Shown here in pieces: positions 24,199 through 31,681 of a DNA stretch of 31,737 bases. Origin of the DNA: CAIOZW01 sp049317725 (GTDB lineage: Bacteria; Acidobacteriota; Blastocatellia; RBC074). Numbering within the stretch: position 1 is the first letter of the stretch; each line of letters opens with the position of its first letter. Location of the stretch: assembly GCA_049317725.1 (NCBI GenBank), contig JBMOHS010000025.1:1-31737 (forward strand). Direction: 5' to 3'. Position numbers and translations under genes: made by a program. A model generated the notes under the pieces. That model had not been told where the DNA came from. It worked only from the letters and a program-made list of their open reading frames with translations, and searched no databases.

Positions 24199-24741
24199 TC
24201 AGGATCGGAACGGCATTCCAAGTTGACGAAGAAGCGCACGTGCCTCCTCATCGGTCTTGGCGGTGGTCACAATCGAGACATTCATCCCCCGAACTTTGTC
24301 GACCTTTCCGAAATCGATCTCGGGAAAGATCAACTGGTCCTTCAGTCCGATTGTATAGTTCCCTCGGCCATCAAACGATTTGGCTGACACACCGCGAAAG
24401 TCGCGCACCCGAGGGAGGGCGATGTTCATGAACCGATCGAGAAACTCATACATCCGATCGCCGCGCAACGTGACCATTGCCCCGATACTCATCCCCTCTC
24501 GGAGCTTGAAGGAGGCAATGGACTTTTTGGCCTTGGTGACCACCGGCTTTTGTCCAGTGAGTGTTGCCAAGTCTCCGACAGCGATGTCGATGATCTTGGC
24601 GTTCTGGATCGCCTCCCCAAGCCCCATATTGATGACGACCTTTTCAATTCGGGGGACACTCATCGGGTTACGATAGCCGAACTCGCGCGTCAGAGCCGGA
24701 GCAACTTCGCGGACATAGCGTTCTTGTAATCTTACAGCCAT
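24199..24741 (-). CDS. rplE: 50S ribosomal protein L5
   Basis: A 180-residue 5S rRNA-binding protein of the central protuberance that contacts P-site tRNA. Family segments seen are NPMSVPRIEKVVINMGLGEA, the LTGQKPVVTKAKKSIASFKL stretch, GAMVTLRGDRMYEFLDR, and the C-terminal GMNVSIVTTAKTDEEARALL. It starts after a purine-rich leader of GAGAGATA repeats with AGAAGG as the ribosome binding site. Confidence 0.97.
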   Translation of the reverse strand: MAVRLQERYVREVAPALTREFGYRNPMSVPRIEKVVINMGLGEAIQNAKIIDIAVGDLATLTGQKPVVTKAKKSIASFKLREGMSIGAMVTLRGDRMYEFLDRFMNIALPRVRDFRGVSAKSFDGRGNYTIGLKDQLIFPEIDFGKVDKVRGMNVSIVTTAKTDEEARALLRQLGMPFRS

Positions 24742-24860
24742 AACCTTCTATCTCTCTATCTCTCAATCCGTATCTCGATATGTCTCTCACGTCTTCCCGC
24801 TGTGGAACGCCGAACGCACAAGAGCGCTTTAGAGGACGATCCAGTGGAGACCCCTGTCTT

Positions 24861-24883
24861 CCGGTGGGAGAGAATGGCACCGG
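24861..24883 (-). promoter_or_regulatory. Stem-loop in the rplX-rplE spacer
   Basis: CCGGTG (24861-24866) pairs with CACCGG (24878-24883) around an 11-base loop, in the 172-bp spacer. No T run follows. It is a modest structure that could be chance in GC-rich DNA; it is listed because structured spacers recur through the cluster. Confidence 0.25.
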
Positions 24884-24913
24884 GGGAGCATTTCCGCGCC
24901 GAGCCCCATCGAT

Positions 24914-25234
24914 TCAATCGAGCGATTCCCCGGATCTCTTGGAGACCCGAACTTTTCGGCCATCGGCCAGCGTCTGGAATCCGACGCGCGTCGGAACACC
25001 CGCTTCAAGCACCATGACGTTGGAGACATCAATTGGCGCTTCGCGTTGGACGATCCCCCCAGCAATCCCGCGAGGCCGATTCGGCCGTTCGTGATGGGTA
25101 AGCAGATTAACGCCCTCGACGAGGACCTTGTTCTTGCGTGTCAGGACCTCGATGACGCGCCCCCGTTTCCCCTTGTCCCGTCCAGAGAGGACGACCACCT
25201 GATCGTTCTTCTTGATTTTCATTCGTACCGTCAT
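24914..25234 (-). CDS. rplX: 50S ribosomal protein L24
   Basis: A 106-residue assembly-initiator protein that binds 23S rRNA near the exit tunnel. It has the KOW motif (KKNDQVVVLSGRDKGKRGRV), the GVNLLTHHERPNRPRGIAGG loop and the APIDVSNVMVL strand. I use the ATG at 25234, which has GAGG five bases upstream; an ATG four codons later is the alternative. Fifteen further upstream codons are open but not conserved. Confidence 0.96.
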   Translation of the reverse strand: MTVRMKIKKNDQVVVLSGRDKGKRGRVIEVLTRKNKVLVEGVNLLTHHERPNRPRGIAGGIVQREAPIDVSNVMVLEAGVPTRVGFQTLADGRKVRVSKRSGESLD

Positions 25235-25282
25235 AATTGCCTCACCCACTCCATTCGGACCAACTTGGGGATCCGCCACTTG

Positions 25283-25651
25283 CTAGATCACTTCCGGTGC
25301 CAGACTGACAATCTTCATGAAGCCACGGTCGCGCAGTTCCCGGGCGACCGGACCGAAGACACGTGTTCCGATCGGATCACCGTCGTTCTTGATCAGGACT
25401 GCTGCATTCTGGTCGAAGCGGATATAGGTCCCATCCTTTCGCCGAACCTCCTTACGGGTGCGGACGATGACCGCCTTGACTACCTGCTTCTTCTTGACCG
25501 TGCCATCAGGATTGGCCTCTTTGACGGAAGCCGTAATGACATCGCCGACGCTGGCGCGCGAACCGATATTGCCTCCCAACGGAAGGATCATGGCGATCTT
25601 CTTCGCGCCGGAATTATCGGCAACTTCAAGAATCGAACGCATTTGAACCAT
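25283..25651 (-). CDS. rplN: 50S ribosomal protein L14
   Basis: A 122-residue protein at the subunit interface. The sequence is highly typical: MVQMRSILEVADNSGAKKIA, then VGDVITASVKEANPDGTVKK, AVIVRTRKEVRRKDGTYIRF, GTRVFGPVARELRDRGFMKI and the C-terminal SLAPEVI. The 310-bp spacer before it is the longest inside the ribosomal cluster. Confidence 0.97.
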   Translation of the reverse strand: MVQMRSILEVADNSGAKKIAMILPLGGNIGSRASVGDVITASVKEANPDGTVKKKQVVKAVIVRTRKEVRRKDGTYIRFDQNAAVLIKNDGDPIGTRVFGPVARELRDRGFMKIVSLAPEVI

Positions 25652-25695
25652 AACGAGTCTCCCTTGCCAATCCGAGTCTACCGCTCTGCTGCTCT

Positions 25696-25721
25696 TTGAA
25701 CCTTGGTCAATGACCGTTCAA
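25696..25721 (-). promoter_or_regulatory. Hairpin with a competing alternative stem upstream of rplN
   Basis: TTGAAC (25696-25701) pairs with GTTCAA (25716-25721), and inside it GGTC (25705-25708) pairs with GACC (25712-25715) around a 3-base loop, leaving a 3-base bulge. On the minus strand ACCTTG can instead pair with CAAGGT in the same stretch, so two stems are mutually exclusive. The layout resembles a small RNA switch, about 45 bp before the rplN start. Confidence 0.4.
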
Positions 25722-25743
25722 GGTCAATCTGACGCCGGTCAAT
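25705..25743 (-). repeat. Three ATTGACC direct repeats
   Basis: On the plus strand GGTCAAT occurs at 25705-25711, 25722-25728 and 25737-25743, with start-to-start distances of 17 and 15 bp; read on the minus strand this is ATTGACC. Each could pass for a -35 box but none has a fitting -10. They may be a protein-binding array or part of the overlapping hairpin. Confidence 0.5.
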
Positions 25744-25929
25744 CTTTCTTTCGTCGCGATTCACGTACCGTCTCGCTTCTTCGACTATTCGGAGCGCAAG
25801 CAAGTTCCCAAGGATCCGATACCTGCTCCAACTCTCGTCAGTGGCCCGCTGTCGATCTGTCCGACTCGGGAGCCTGTCTCCGCGGCTGCGTGCCAGTGAC
25901 CTTGTGCGAATTGCGTGAACGAAACGGGC

Positions 25930-25959
25930 CTTGGTTGCCCCCGACCGGGGCTAACCAAG
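25930..25959 (-). terminator. Strong GC-rich hairpin just after rpsQ, possible attenuator
   Basis: CTTGGTTGCCCC (25930-25941) pairs with GGGGC-AACCAAG (25947-25951 and 25953-25959), giving 12 base pairs with one bulged base and a 5-base loop. It starts two bases after the rpsQ stop on the minus strand. Only a short TTT follows, so it is not a textbook terminator. Partial termination, RNase processing or 3' protection of the upstream message are all possible. Confidence 0.5.
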
Positions 25960-25961
25960 CC

Positions 25962-26279
25962 TCAGCGGGATGCCTTCCGGAGCACCTCGACGACACGCCA
26001 CCGCTTGCGTGCGGAGAGCGGACGCGTCTCAACGATGCGCACTTGATCCCCGATGCCGATGCCTTCAATCTCGTTGTGCGCCATGAACTTGTCCCGCTTA
26101 CGCACGTAACGCTTGTAGATCGGATGCTTGATCAGTCGGTCGACCCGGACCACCACGGTCTTGGTCATCTTATCGCTGGTGACCAGTCCAATCTTCTCTG
26201 TGCGACGCCCACGAACCGGAACCGTCGCGACGGGGGTTTCCCCTGCACCTTCCTGGATATCCTTACTCTCTTCACTCAT
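25962..26279 (-). CDS. rpsQ: 30S ribosomal protein S17
   Basis: A 105-residue primary 16S rRNA-binding OB-fold protein. The conserved core starts near residue 27 with RTEKIGLVTSDKMTKTVVVR and includes RYVRKRDKFMAHNE, GIGDQVRIVETRPLSARKRW and a final strand VVEVL. About 25 residues at the N-terminus (MSEESKDIQEGAGETP...) form an acidic extension longer than in E. coli S17 and are probably disordered. It ends at the strong hairpin that opens the 310-bp spacer. Confidence 0.96.
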   Translation of the reverse strand: MSEESKDIQEGAGETPVATVPVRGRRTEKIGLVTSDKMTKTVVVRVDRLIKHPIYKRYVRKRDKFMAHNEIEGIGIGDQVRIVETRPLSARKRWRVVEVLRKASR

Positions 26280-26348
26280 AACAGTTCTCTTCCCTGCCCC
26301 CTGTGACTTGAAATCGGGCCTGCCGTCTGAGCGAGCCGACCGAAGGCA

Positions 26349-26555
26349 TTACTTCTCGATGCCAAGCGCACGGGCACGCAACAAGGTCTTCAGACGAGCC
26401 AACTCTTTTCTCTCAAGGCGAATCCGTTTGACCGTATCGGTATCACCAAGGGCCTTCCGGAAGTTGAGACGGAAGAGAGACTCTTTAACCCCGTTGATCC
26501 GGTTCGCCAGATCCTCGCTCGACTGTTGTCGGACGCTGTCCAGTTTCGCCTTCAT
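26349..26555 (-). CDS. rpmC: 50S ribosomal protein L29
   Basis: A 68-residue two-helix protein near the exit tunnel and trigger-factor site. It reads MKAKLDSVRQQSSEDLANRI, then KESLFRLNFRKALGDTDTVK and RIRLERKELARLKTLL. The ATG at 26553-26555 overlaps the rplP stop as ATGA, which implies translational coupling, and AAGGTGG precedes it inside rplP. The frame is open far upstream, but that is a shadow of rplP. Confidence 0.95.
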   Translation of the reverse strand: MKAKLDSVRQQSSEDLANRINGVKESLFRLNFRKALGDTDTVKRIRLERKELARLKTLLRARALGIEK

Positions 26556-26989
26556 ACCGCACCACCTTCCTGATCTTGCCGGGAGACAAACCTCGTTTTG
26601 ATCGAGAGCTTCGCGGCAGCCAATTCCATGGCGCGCTTGGCCGTCTCCTCGTCGACCCCCTCCATCTCGAAGAGGATTCGCCCGGGCTTGATGACCGCGA
26701 CCCATCCTTCCGGAGCACCTTTCCCCTTGCCCATACGAGTCTCGGCGGGCTTCTTGGTAATCGGCTTGTCGGGAAAGACTCGTATCCAGAGTTTCCCACC
26801 CCGTTTGACGTACCGGGTAATCGCGACGCGCCCCGCCTCGATCTGCTTACCCGTGATCCAGGCAGCCTCGACCGCTTTCAGGGCAAACTGCCCGAAAGAG
26901 ATGGTGGCCCCACGGTTGGCGACCCCACTGCGTCGTCCGCGCTGCTGTCTGCGATACTTAACCTTCTTGGGTGTTTTATATTCAGCCAT
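26552..26989 (-). CDS. rplP: 50S ribosomal protein L16
   Basis: A 145-residue protein near the A site and peptidyl-transferase centre. Signature segments are PKKVKYRRQQRGRRSGVANR near the start, FGQFALKAVEAAWITGKQIE, WIRVFPDKPITKKPAETRMG and KGAPEGWVAVIKPGRILFEM. The C-terminus (SRQDQEGGAV) is slightly longer than in E. coli. The last bases overlap the rpmC start by four. Confidence 0.97.
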   Translation of the reverse strand: MAEYKTPKKVKYRRQQRGRRSGVANRGATISFGQFALKAVEAAWITGKQIEAGRVAITRYVKRGGKLWIRVFPDKPITKKPAETRMGKGKGAPEGWVAVIKPGRILFEMEGVDEETAKRAMELAAAKLSIKTRFVSRQDQEGGAV

Positions 26990-27089
26990 AACAAAATCCG
27001 GAAAATGGGAGGGAAGACCCTTGGGAGACCAGCTCGATTGTGGCCTCCAGCAATCATCTTCACCGGGAGTCCAATGCCCCTTGGGCGGA

Positions 27090-27740
27090 CTACCGCTTCA
27101 TCATCGCTTCCCGGGGATTCATGATCTCCCCCCGGTAGACCCACACTTTGATGCCAATCACACCGAAGGTCGTGTTGGCCTCGGCAAACCCGTAGTCAAT
27201 ATCCGCACGCAGCGTATGAAGTGGAAGCCGACCCTGCAGGGTCCACTCCGAGCGGGCAATTTCCGCTCCATTGAGCCGACCCGAGACACGCACCTTGATG
27301 CCGAGGGCCCCAAACCGCAGCGCCTCTTCCACCGTCTTGCGCATTGCACGACGGAAGGCAATCCGCTTCTCAAGCTGCTGAGCGATCTTCTCCGCCTGAA
27401 GCTGCGCGTTGAGCTCGGGCTTGTGAATCTCGCGGATATCGATGAAGACCTCTTTCTTGGTCCGCTGACTGATCTCCTGCTTGAGCTTATCGATCTCCGA
27501 TCCCTTGCGGCCAATGATCACCCCTGGACGGGAGGTGTAGATGATCACACGCAGGCGATTCGCTGCCCGATCGATCTCGATCTGGGAGACACCAGCACCG
27601 GCAAAGCGCCCTTTGAGCTCCTTCTTGAGCTTGAGATCCTCGAGGAGCAGCGTGCCGAACTCTCGCTTCGAAAACCAGCGCGATCGCCACGTCCGGTTGT
27701 ATCCGAGTCTGAACCCGTAGGGATGTACTTTCTGACCCAT
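27090..27740 (-). CDS. rpsC: 30S ribosomal protein S3
   Basis: A 216-residue protein at the mRNA entry channel. It opens MGQKVHPYGFRLGYNRTWRS. The KH RNA-binding domain (about 38-107) includes GVIIGRKGSEIDKLKQEI, and the S3 C-terminal domain includes AFRRAMRKTVEEALRFGALG and KVWVYRGEIM. The ATG at 27740 has GGAG six bases upstream; 27 open codons before it are not conserved. Confidence 0.97.
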   Translation of the reverse strand: MGQKVHPYGFRLGYNRTWRSRWFSKREFGTLLLEDLKLKKELKGRFAGAGVSQIEIDRAANRLRVIIYTSRPGVIIGRKGSEIDKLKQEISQRTKKEVFIDIREIHKPELNAQLQAEKIAQQLEKRIAFRRAMRKTVEEALRFGALGIKVRVSGRLNGAEIARSEWTLQGRLPLHTLRADIDYGFAEANTTFGVIGIKVWVYRGEIMNPREAMMKR

Positions 27741-27843
27741 GCTTCTCTCCGTTTGCAGATTGCTCGCAGTCCACTGACTGCCTTGACTCTCTTTGCTTCT
27801 CCGCCTCTTATCGGGGCGCAAAGCCCACCAAGCCCTTTATCGA

Positions 27844-28197
27844 TCAGTCATTCGAGACGACAACGGTCAGGTGGCTGTAGTGGCGTCGCTCGCGATAGGC
27901 GCGCCCCATGGGAGCAGGTCGAACCCGCCGACGATGCTTGGTTGTTCCCGTGTCGGCATAGCAGGCACTCACTTTCAAGTCATCAACATCGACGATGATG
28001 TTCGACAATTGTGCTTGCTGCTCAGCGTTGGCGCGAGCTGATTCGAGAACCTTATAGATCAGCCCGGCGGCCCGCTTGTTAGTGAACCGCAGGATATCGC
28101 GCGCTTCACTGTAGCGACGCCCGCGGATCAGGTCCATGACCAGCTTCGCCTTCTGCGACGAAATTTTGACGTTGGTGGCCTTCGCAATTGCTTCCAT
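27844..28197 (-). CDS. rplV: 50S ribosomal protein L22
   Basis: A 117-residue exit-tunnel protein with a long beta hairpin (GTTKHRRRVRPAPMGRAYR), the region where macrolide-resistance changes occur in other species. The N-terminal part reads MEAIAKATNVKISSQKAKLV and the helices carry ARDILRFTNKRAAGLIYKVL. The ATG at 28197 has GGGGA upstream and fits the family; 18 upstream codons are open but Arg-rich and not conserved. Confidence 0.96.
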   Translation of the reverse strand: MEAIAKATNVKISSQKAKLVMDLIRGRRYSEARDILRFTNKRAAGLIYKVLESARANAEQQAQLSNIIVDVDDLKVSACYADTGTTKHRRRVRPAPMGRAYRERRHYSHLTVVVSND

Positions 28198-28264
28198 GGT
28201 GCATCCCCTGGGTTGCCTTCGGCGATTACGCCGTAGCCCCTCTCCTCTCAACTTGGCTCAAACT

Positions 28265-28549
28265 CTACTTCCTGCCGGAAGACTTCTCCGCCTTTTCGGC
28301 GTGCCCCTTGAACGTTCGCGTCGGAGAGAACTCCCCCAGTTTATGACCAACCATATTTTCGCTGACATAAACGGGGATGAACTTCTTCCCATTGTGAACA
28401 GCAAGAGTATGACCGACCATTTCTGGGATAATCGTCGAACGCCGCGACCAGGTCTTGTGGACCTTCTTTTCGTTGGTGGCATTCATCTTCTCGATCACCT
28501 TGAGAAGGTGGTCATCAATAAAAGGGCCTTTTTTAACTGAACGTGCCAT
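28265..28549 (-). CDS. rpsS: 30S ribosomal protein S19
   Basis: A 94-residue head protein that forms a complex with S13 and contacts the A-site finger. It matches the family from MARSVKKGPFIDDHLLKVIE through TWSRRSTIIPEMVGHTLAVH and FIPVYVSENMVGHKLGEFSP to a basic C-terminal tail ending SSGRK. It lies 30 bp after rplB. Confidence 0.97.
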   Translation of the reverse strand: MARSVKKGPFIDDHLLKVIEKMNATNEKKVHKTWSRRSTIIPEMVGHTLAVHNGKKFIPVYVSENMVGHKLGEFSPTRTFKGHAEKAEKSSGRK

Positions 28550-28579
28550 AATCGTATCTCAACTCAAACGGGAAGTAGC

Positions 28580-29404
28580 TTACTTTGTCCTTCGCTTGAC
28601 GATGAACTGATCGGTTCGTTTGTTGTTACGGGTCTTGTAGCCGCGGGTCGGTTGCCCCCAAGGGCTGACTGGGTGGCGTCCACCGGAAGTCTTTCCCTCG
28701 CCTCCGCCGTGTGGGTGATCTACCGGGTTCATCGCCACTCCGCGAACGGTTGGGCGGATTCCCTTCCAGCGAGTCCGGCCAGCCTTTCCGACAGAGACAT
28801 TTTCGTGCTCGACGTTTCCTACCTGTCCGATGGTCGCCATGCAGAGTACCGAGACGATCCGGATCTCTCCGGAGGGGAGGCGCAATTGCGCGCGCTCTGT
28901 ATCCTTGGCGACAAGCTGGGCGAAACTCCCGGCGCTGCGTGCCATCTGCCCGCCCTTGCCTGGCTTGAGTTCGATGTTGTGAATCTGGGTCCCGAGCGGG
29001 ATGTTCCGAATCGGCAATGCGTTTCCGGTGAGGATGTCAGCTTCGGGACCAGCGAGGACCATTTGGCCCACCTGCAATCCAACCGGCGCAAGAATGTAGC
29101 GCTTCTCACCATCGGCGTAGTTGATCAAGGCGATGCGAGCCGAGCGGTTGGGATCGTACTCGATCGTCGCAACCTTGCCTGGAATCCCAAGCTTGTTGCG
29201 CTTGAAATCGATGATGCGATAGTGACGTTTGTGGCCACCACCGCGGTGACGAACCGTCATCTTGCCAAGATTGTTTCGCCCACTGGTGCGCTTCTTGTTG
29301 TCAAGCAGCGGTTTGTGGGGCTGACTCGTCGTCAGCTCATCATTGGTCAGGTATGTCTGGTAGCGCCGTGCCGGGCTGGTTGGCGTTAGTTTCTTGATTC
29401 CCAT
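28580..29404 (-). CDS. rplB: 50S ribosomal protein L2
   Basis: A 274-residue primary 23S rRNA-binding protein, needed for subunit association and close to the peptidyl-transferase centre. Seen are KKLTPTSPARRYQTYLTND at the start, RHRGGGHKRHYRIIDFKRNK, and the GVAMNPVDHPHGGGEGKTSG motif with the conserved His. The ATG at 29404 has AAGGGAA upstream; the longer open frame before it has no family match. It follows rplW by 38 bp. Confidence 0.97.
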   Translation of the reverse strand: MGIKKLTPTSPARRYQTYLTNDELTTSQPHKPLLDNKKRTSGRNNLGKMTVRHRGGGHKRHYRIIDFKRNKLGIPGKVATIEYDPNRSARIALINYADGEKRYILAPVGLQVGQMVLAGPEADILTGNALPIRNIPLGTQIHNIELKPGKGGQMARSAGSFAQLVAKDTERAQLRLPSGEIRIVSVLCMATIGQVGNVEHENVSVGKAGRTRWKGIRPTVRGVAMNPVDHPHGGGEGKTSGGRHPVSPWGQPTRGYKTRNNKRTDQFIVKRRTK

Positions 29405-29442
29405 CGACGTTCCCTTCCGTGCACTCCACTCTCTGCCGGTGG

Positions 29443-29784
29443 TTAAATGGATTCCGCGTAATCGATCTGATGACCAGGCTTGAGCGTGACATAGGCCTTC
29501 TTCCAATCGGGCTTCTTCCCGACTGTGCGGCCACGGCGCACCTCTTTGCCGTAGTAGTTGGCAACGCGGACTTGGTCCACCTGCACCTTGAAGATCGACT
29601 CGACAGCAGTTTTGATCTCGTGCTTGCCGGCGCCTTGGGCGACGCGGAAGACAAGAACTTGCCGATCGCGCTTGATGATCTTCCCGTTCTTCGTGTCCCG
29701 GATCTCTCCTGTGCTCGACTCCTTCAATTCCAATGCTTTCTCGGTAATCACCGGAGCCTTGAGCACATCCCAGATGGTCTTCAT
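29443..29784 (-). CDS. rplW: 50S ribosomal protein L23
   Basis: A 113-residue exit-tunnel protein and docking site for trigger factor and SRP. The family motif APVITEKALEL lies near residue 10, with VFRVAQGAGKHEIKTAVESI and VRVANYYGKEVRRGRTVG after it. A charged insert of about 15 residues (STGEIRDTKNGKIIK) makes it longer than the E. coli protein. The ATG at 29784 is chosen because GGAG lies six bases before it; a GTG four codons upstream overlaps that site. Confidence 0.96.
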   Translation of the reverse strand: MKTIWDVLKAPVITEKALELKESSTGEIRDTKNGKIIKRDRQVLVFRVAQGAGKHEIKTAVESIFKVQVDQVRVANYYGKEVRRGRTVGKKPDWKKAYVTLKPGHQIDYAESI

Positions 29785-29863
29785 AACATTCTCCACATAT
29801 TCCGCAACGAGCGCTAGGTCACTTGGCTACGTCGCCAAGGGGAGCTGGATGGGTCACTGGCAA

Positions 29864-30490
29864 TCAGTTGCTCAACCGCTCTTGCAGAAGGTTGATGGCC
29901 TCGCGCGTGAAGACGATCTTCTCGTGGTAGAGCACATCATAGATGTTGACGTTGACGTCAGCAGCGACCTTGACACCCTGAATGTTGCGCGACGAGAGCA
30001 CCAGATTCTGGGTTGGATTGGCCTCAACAATGAGGGTCTTGGTATTCCACCCCATCGCCTCGGCGACACTGGTGAAGGCCTTCGTCTTGTGCGTCTGCAG
30101 ATCGAAGCCCTCGACGACGACAAGGTTGCCTTCGCGCAGCCGTTCAGAAAGGGCGGACTTGAGTGCGCCGCGCTTCATCTTGCGGGGGAGTTCCGACATC
30201 CAGTCGCGCGGAAGGGGTCCGTGAACGTTGCCGCCACCCTTCCAGAGGGGGGAGCGCAAACTGGAGATCCGGGCCCGTCCGGTACCTTTCTGCTTCCAGA
30301 GCTTCTTACCGCTCCCGGAGACATTTCCTCGCGTCTTGGTCTTGACGGTTCCCTGACGTTGATTGGTCAGGTAGTTCTTGACGGCATCGTAGATCAACGC
30401 CTCATTGAACGGGGCGTCAAAGATCTCGTCCTTGAGCTCCAGCTCACCAACCGCTTCGTTACTGAGGTTTTTGACTTCTATGGTCGGCAT
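29864..30490 (-). CDS. rplD: 50S ribosomal protein L4
   Basis: A 208-residue exit-tunnel protein that in E. coli also represses its own operon. Signatures are the extended loop GNVSGSGKKLWKQKGTGRAR and SLRSPLWKGGGNVHGPLPRD, then LPRKMKRGALKSALSERL. The C-terminal half folds as a Rossmann-like domain. It starts 20 bp after rplC, so the two are certainly co-transcribed. Confidence 0.97.
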   Translation of the reverse strand: MPTIEVKNLSNEAVGELELKDEIFDAPFNEALIYDAVKNYLTNQRQGTVKTKTRGNVSGSGKKLWKQKGTGRARISSLRSPLWKGGGNVHGPLPRDWMSELPRKMKRGALKSALSERLREGNLVVVEGFDLQTHKTKAFTSVAEAMGWNTKTLIVEANPTQNLVLSSRNIQGVKVAADVNVNIYDVLYHEKIVFTREAINLLQERLSN

Positions 30491-30510
30491 CGCTGCCCTC
30501 TCCCAATTGG

Positions 30511-31146
30511 TTAGTCGGTCTGCTTCTTGCGGATCAGAACATAAGCGCCGGTGGGTCCTGGAACCGCTCCCTTGATGAGGAGCAGATTCTCGTCAGTATT
30601 GACCCGCACAATCTTGAGGTTCTTGATCGTTTTCCGCTCCACGCCCATATGACCCGCCATCCGGGTGCCTTTGATGACGCGCGATGGATAGGCCGACGCG
30701 CCAATTGAACCTGGGGCCCGGTGAAACATCGATCCGTGAGTTGCGCGTCCACCGCCGAAGCCGTGCCGTTTAACAAACCCAGCAAACCCACGTCCCTTAC
30801 TCGTCCCGACGACATCGACGATGTCATTCTCCGAGAACTGGTCGACCAAGACCTTGTCCCCGATATTGATGGCATCGACTCCACCTTCCAGCCTGAACTC
30901 ACGAAGAATGCGGGTCGGTGGGACACCAGCCTTGGCAAAATGGCCTTTCATCGGCTTGTTGACATTGCGCGGCGCCTTCTCATCGACGAAGCCTAATTGT
31001 ACGGCCTCATAGCCGTCAGTTGAGGCAGTCTTACATTGAACGACAACACACGGACCAGCCTTGATGACGGTGACCGGCGTGACAGTTCCATCGGCGGCGA
31101 AGATCTGGGTCATGCCCAGCTTTTTTCCTATGATTCCGTTGACCAT
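30511..31146 (-). CDS. rplC: 50S ribosomal protein L3
   Basis: A 211-residue early-assembly protein reaching the peptidyl-transferase centre. It opens MVNGIIGKKLGMTQIFAADG, and the central extension reads SKGRGFAGFVKRHGFGGGRA, followed by GSIGASAYPSRVIKGTRMAG. The ATG at 31146 fits the family and has GGAG about ten bases upstream; fifteen open codons before it are not conserved. The 146-bp gap to rpsJ has no clear promoter. Confidence 0.97.
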   Translation of the reverse strand: MVNGIIGKKLGMTQIFAADGTVTPVTVIKAGPCVVVQCKTASTDGYEAVQLGFVDEKAPRNVNKPMKGHFAKAGVPPTRILREFRLEGGVDAINIGDKVLVDQFSENDIVDVVGTSKGRGFAGFVKRHGFGGGRATHGSMFHRAPGSIGASAYPSRVIKGTRMAGHMGVERKTIKNLKIVRVNTDENLLLIKGAVPGPTGAYVLIRKKQTD

Positions 31147-31292
31147 ATGCGTACGACTCCAGCGGTTCGAGGGGGAGAAGAAGAGAGCCAATCAAGGACC
31201 GATCCGAACAATGATCAAGTCTTTGAGGAAGATCCTGACGCCAAGCGCAGGATCGATACGGCCTCTCGACGCATCCGCAAACCTCAGATGCA

Positions 31293-31616
31293 TTATCTCC
31301 GATCGCGCCCAAAAGCCTTGATTTCGGCGTCGACACCTGCCGGCAGATCCAATTTCATCAAGGCATCCATCGTTTGCGCCGTTGGATCGAGAATGTCCAT
31401 CAACCGCTTGTGGGTTCGTATCTCGAACTGTTCGCGCGACTTCTTATCGACGTGGGGAGACTTGAGGACCGTCCACTTGTTCTTGACGGTAGGTAACGGA
31501 ATCGGACCTGCTACCCTGGCCCCTGTCCGCTTGGCCGTCTCGACGATCTCCGCTGTTGATTGATCGAGGACACGGTAGTCATAGGCCTTGAGCCGAATTC
31601 TGATTTTGTCGCTCAT
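31293..31616 (-). CDS. rpsJ: 30S ribosomal protein S10 (NusE)
   Basis: A 107-residue head protein that also acts as NusE in transcription antitermination and couples to NusG. It reads MSDKIRIRLKAYDYRVLDQS, then the PIPLPTVKNKWTVLKSPHVD loop, REQFEIRTHKRLMDI, and ends with AFGRDRR. The ATG at 31616 has a short-spaced AAGGA; twenty open codons upstream are not conserved. It lies 65 bp after tuf. Confidence 0.97.
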   Translation of the reverse strand: MSDKIRIRLKAYDYRVLDQSTAEIVETAKRTGARVAGPIPLPTVKNKWTVLKSPHVDKKSREQFEIRTHKRLMDILDPTAQTMDALMKLDLPAGVDAEIKAFGRDRR

Positions 31617-31638
31617 AAATCCTTGCTGCCTCAAGTGA

Positions 31639-31669
31639 CGCCCCCCCGGGCAAGACGCCAGGGGGAGCG
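31639..31669 (-). terminator. GC-rich stem-loop between tuf and rpsJ, possible attenuator
   Basis: CGCCCCCCC (31639-31647) and GGGGGAGCG (31661-31669) form a 9-bp stem, with one G-U pair on the minus-strand transcript, around a 13-base loop that can pair further as GGC/GCC. It fills most of the 65-bp gap. No T run follows, so full termination is unlikely; it may set the ratio between abundant EF-Tu and the S10 genes. Confidence 0.45.
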
Positions 31670-31681
31670 CAATCAAACCGA

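Larger units (their letters stand above)
25652..25961. other. Long structured spacer between rpsQ and rplN, 310 bp
   Basis: In most bacteria these two genes are nearly adjacent. This spacer starts (in transcription direction) with a strong hairpin right after rpsQ. Near rplN it holds three ATTGACC repeats and a second, possibly switchable hairpin. No frame inside it has a ribosome binding site or recognisable protein motif, and I see no convincing sigma-70 promoter. It is best viewed as a leader or attenuator region; that is inference. Confidence 0.6.

Noticed and set aside
26598..27998. 466-codon plus-strand open frame opposite rplP, rpsC and rplV
   Set aside because: Same reason: antisense to three certain genes, with no protein signature.
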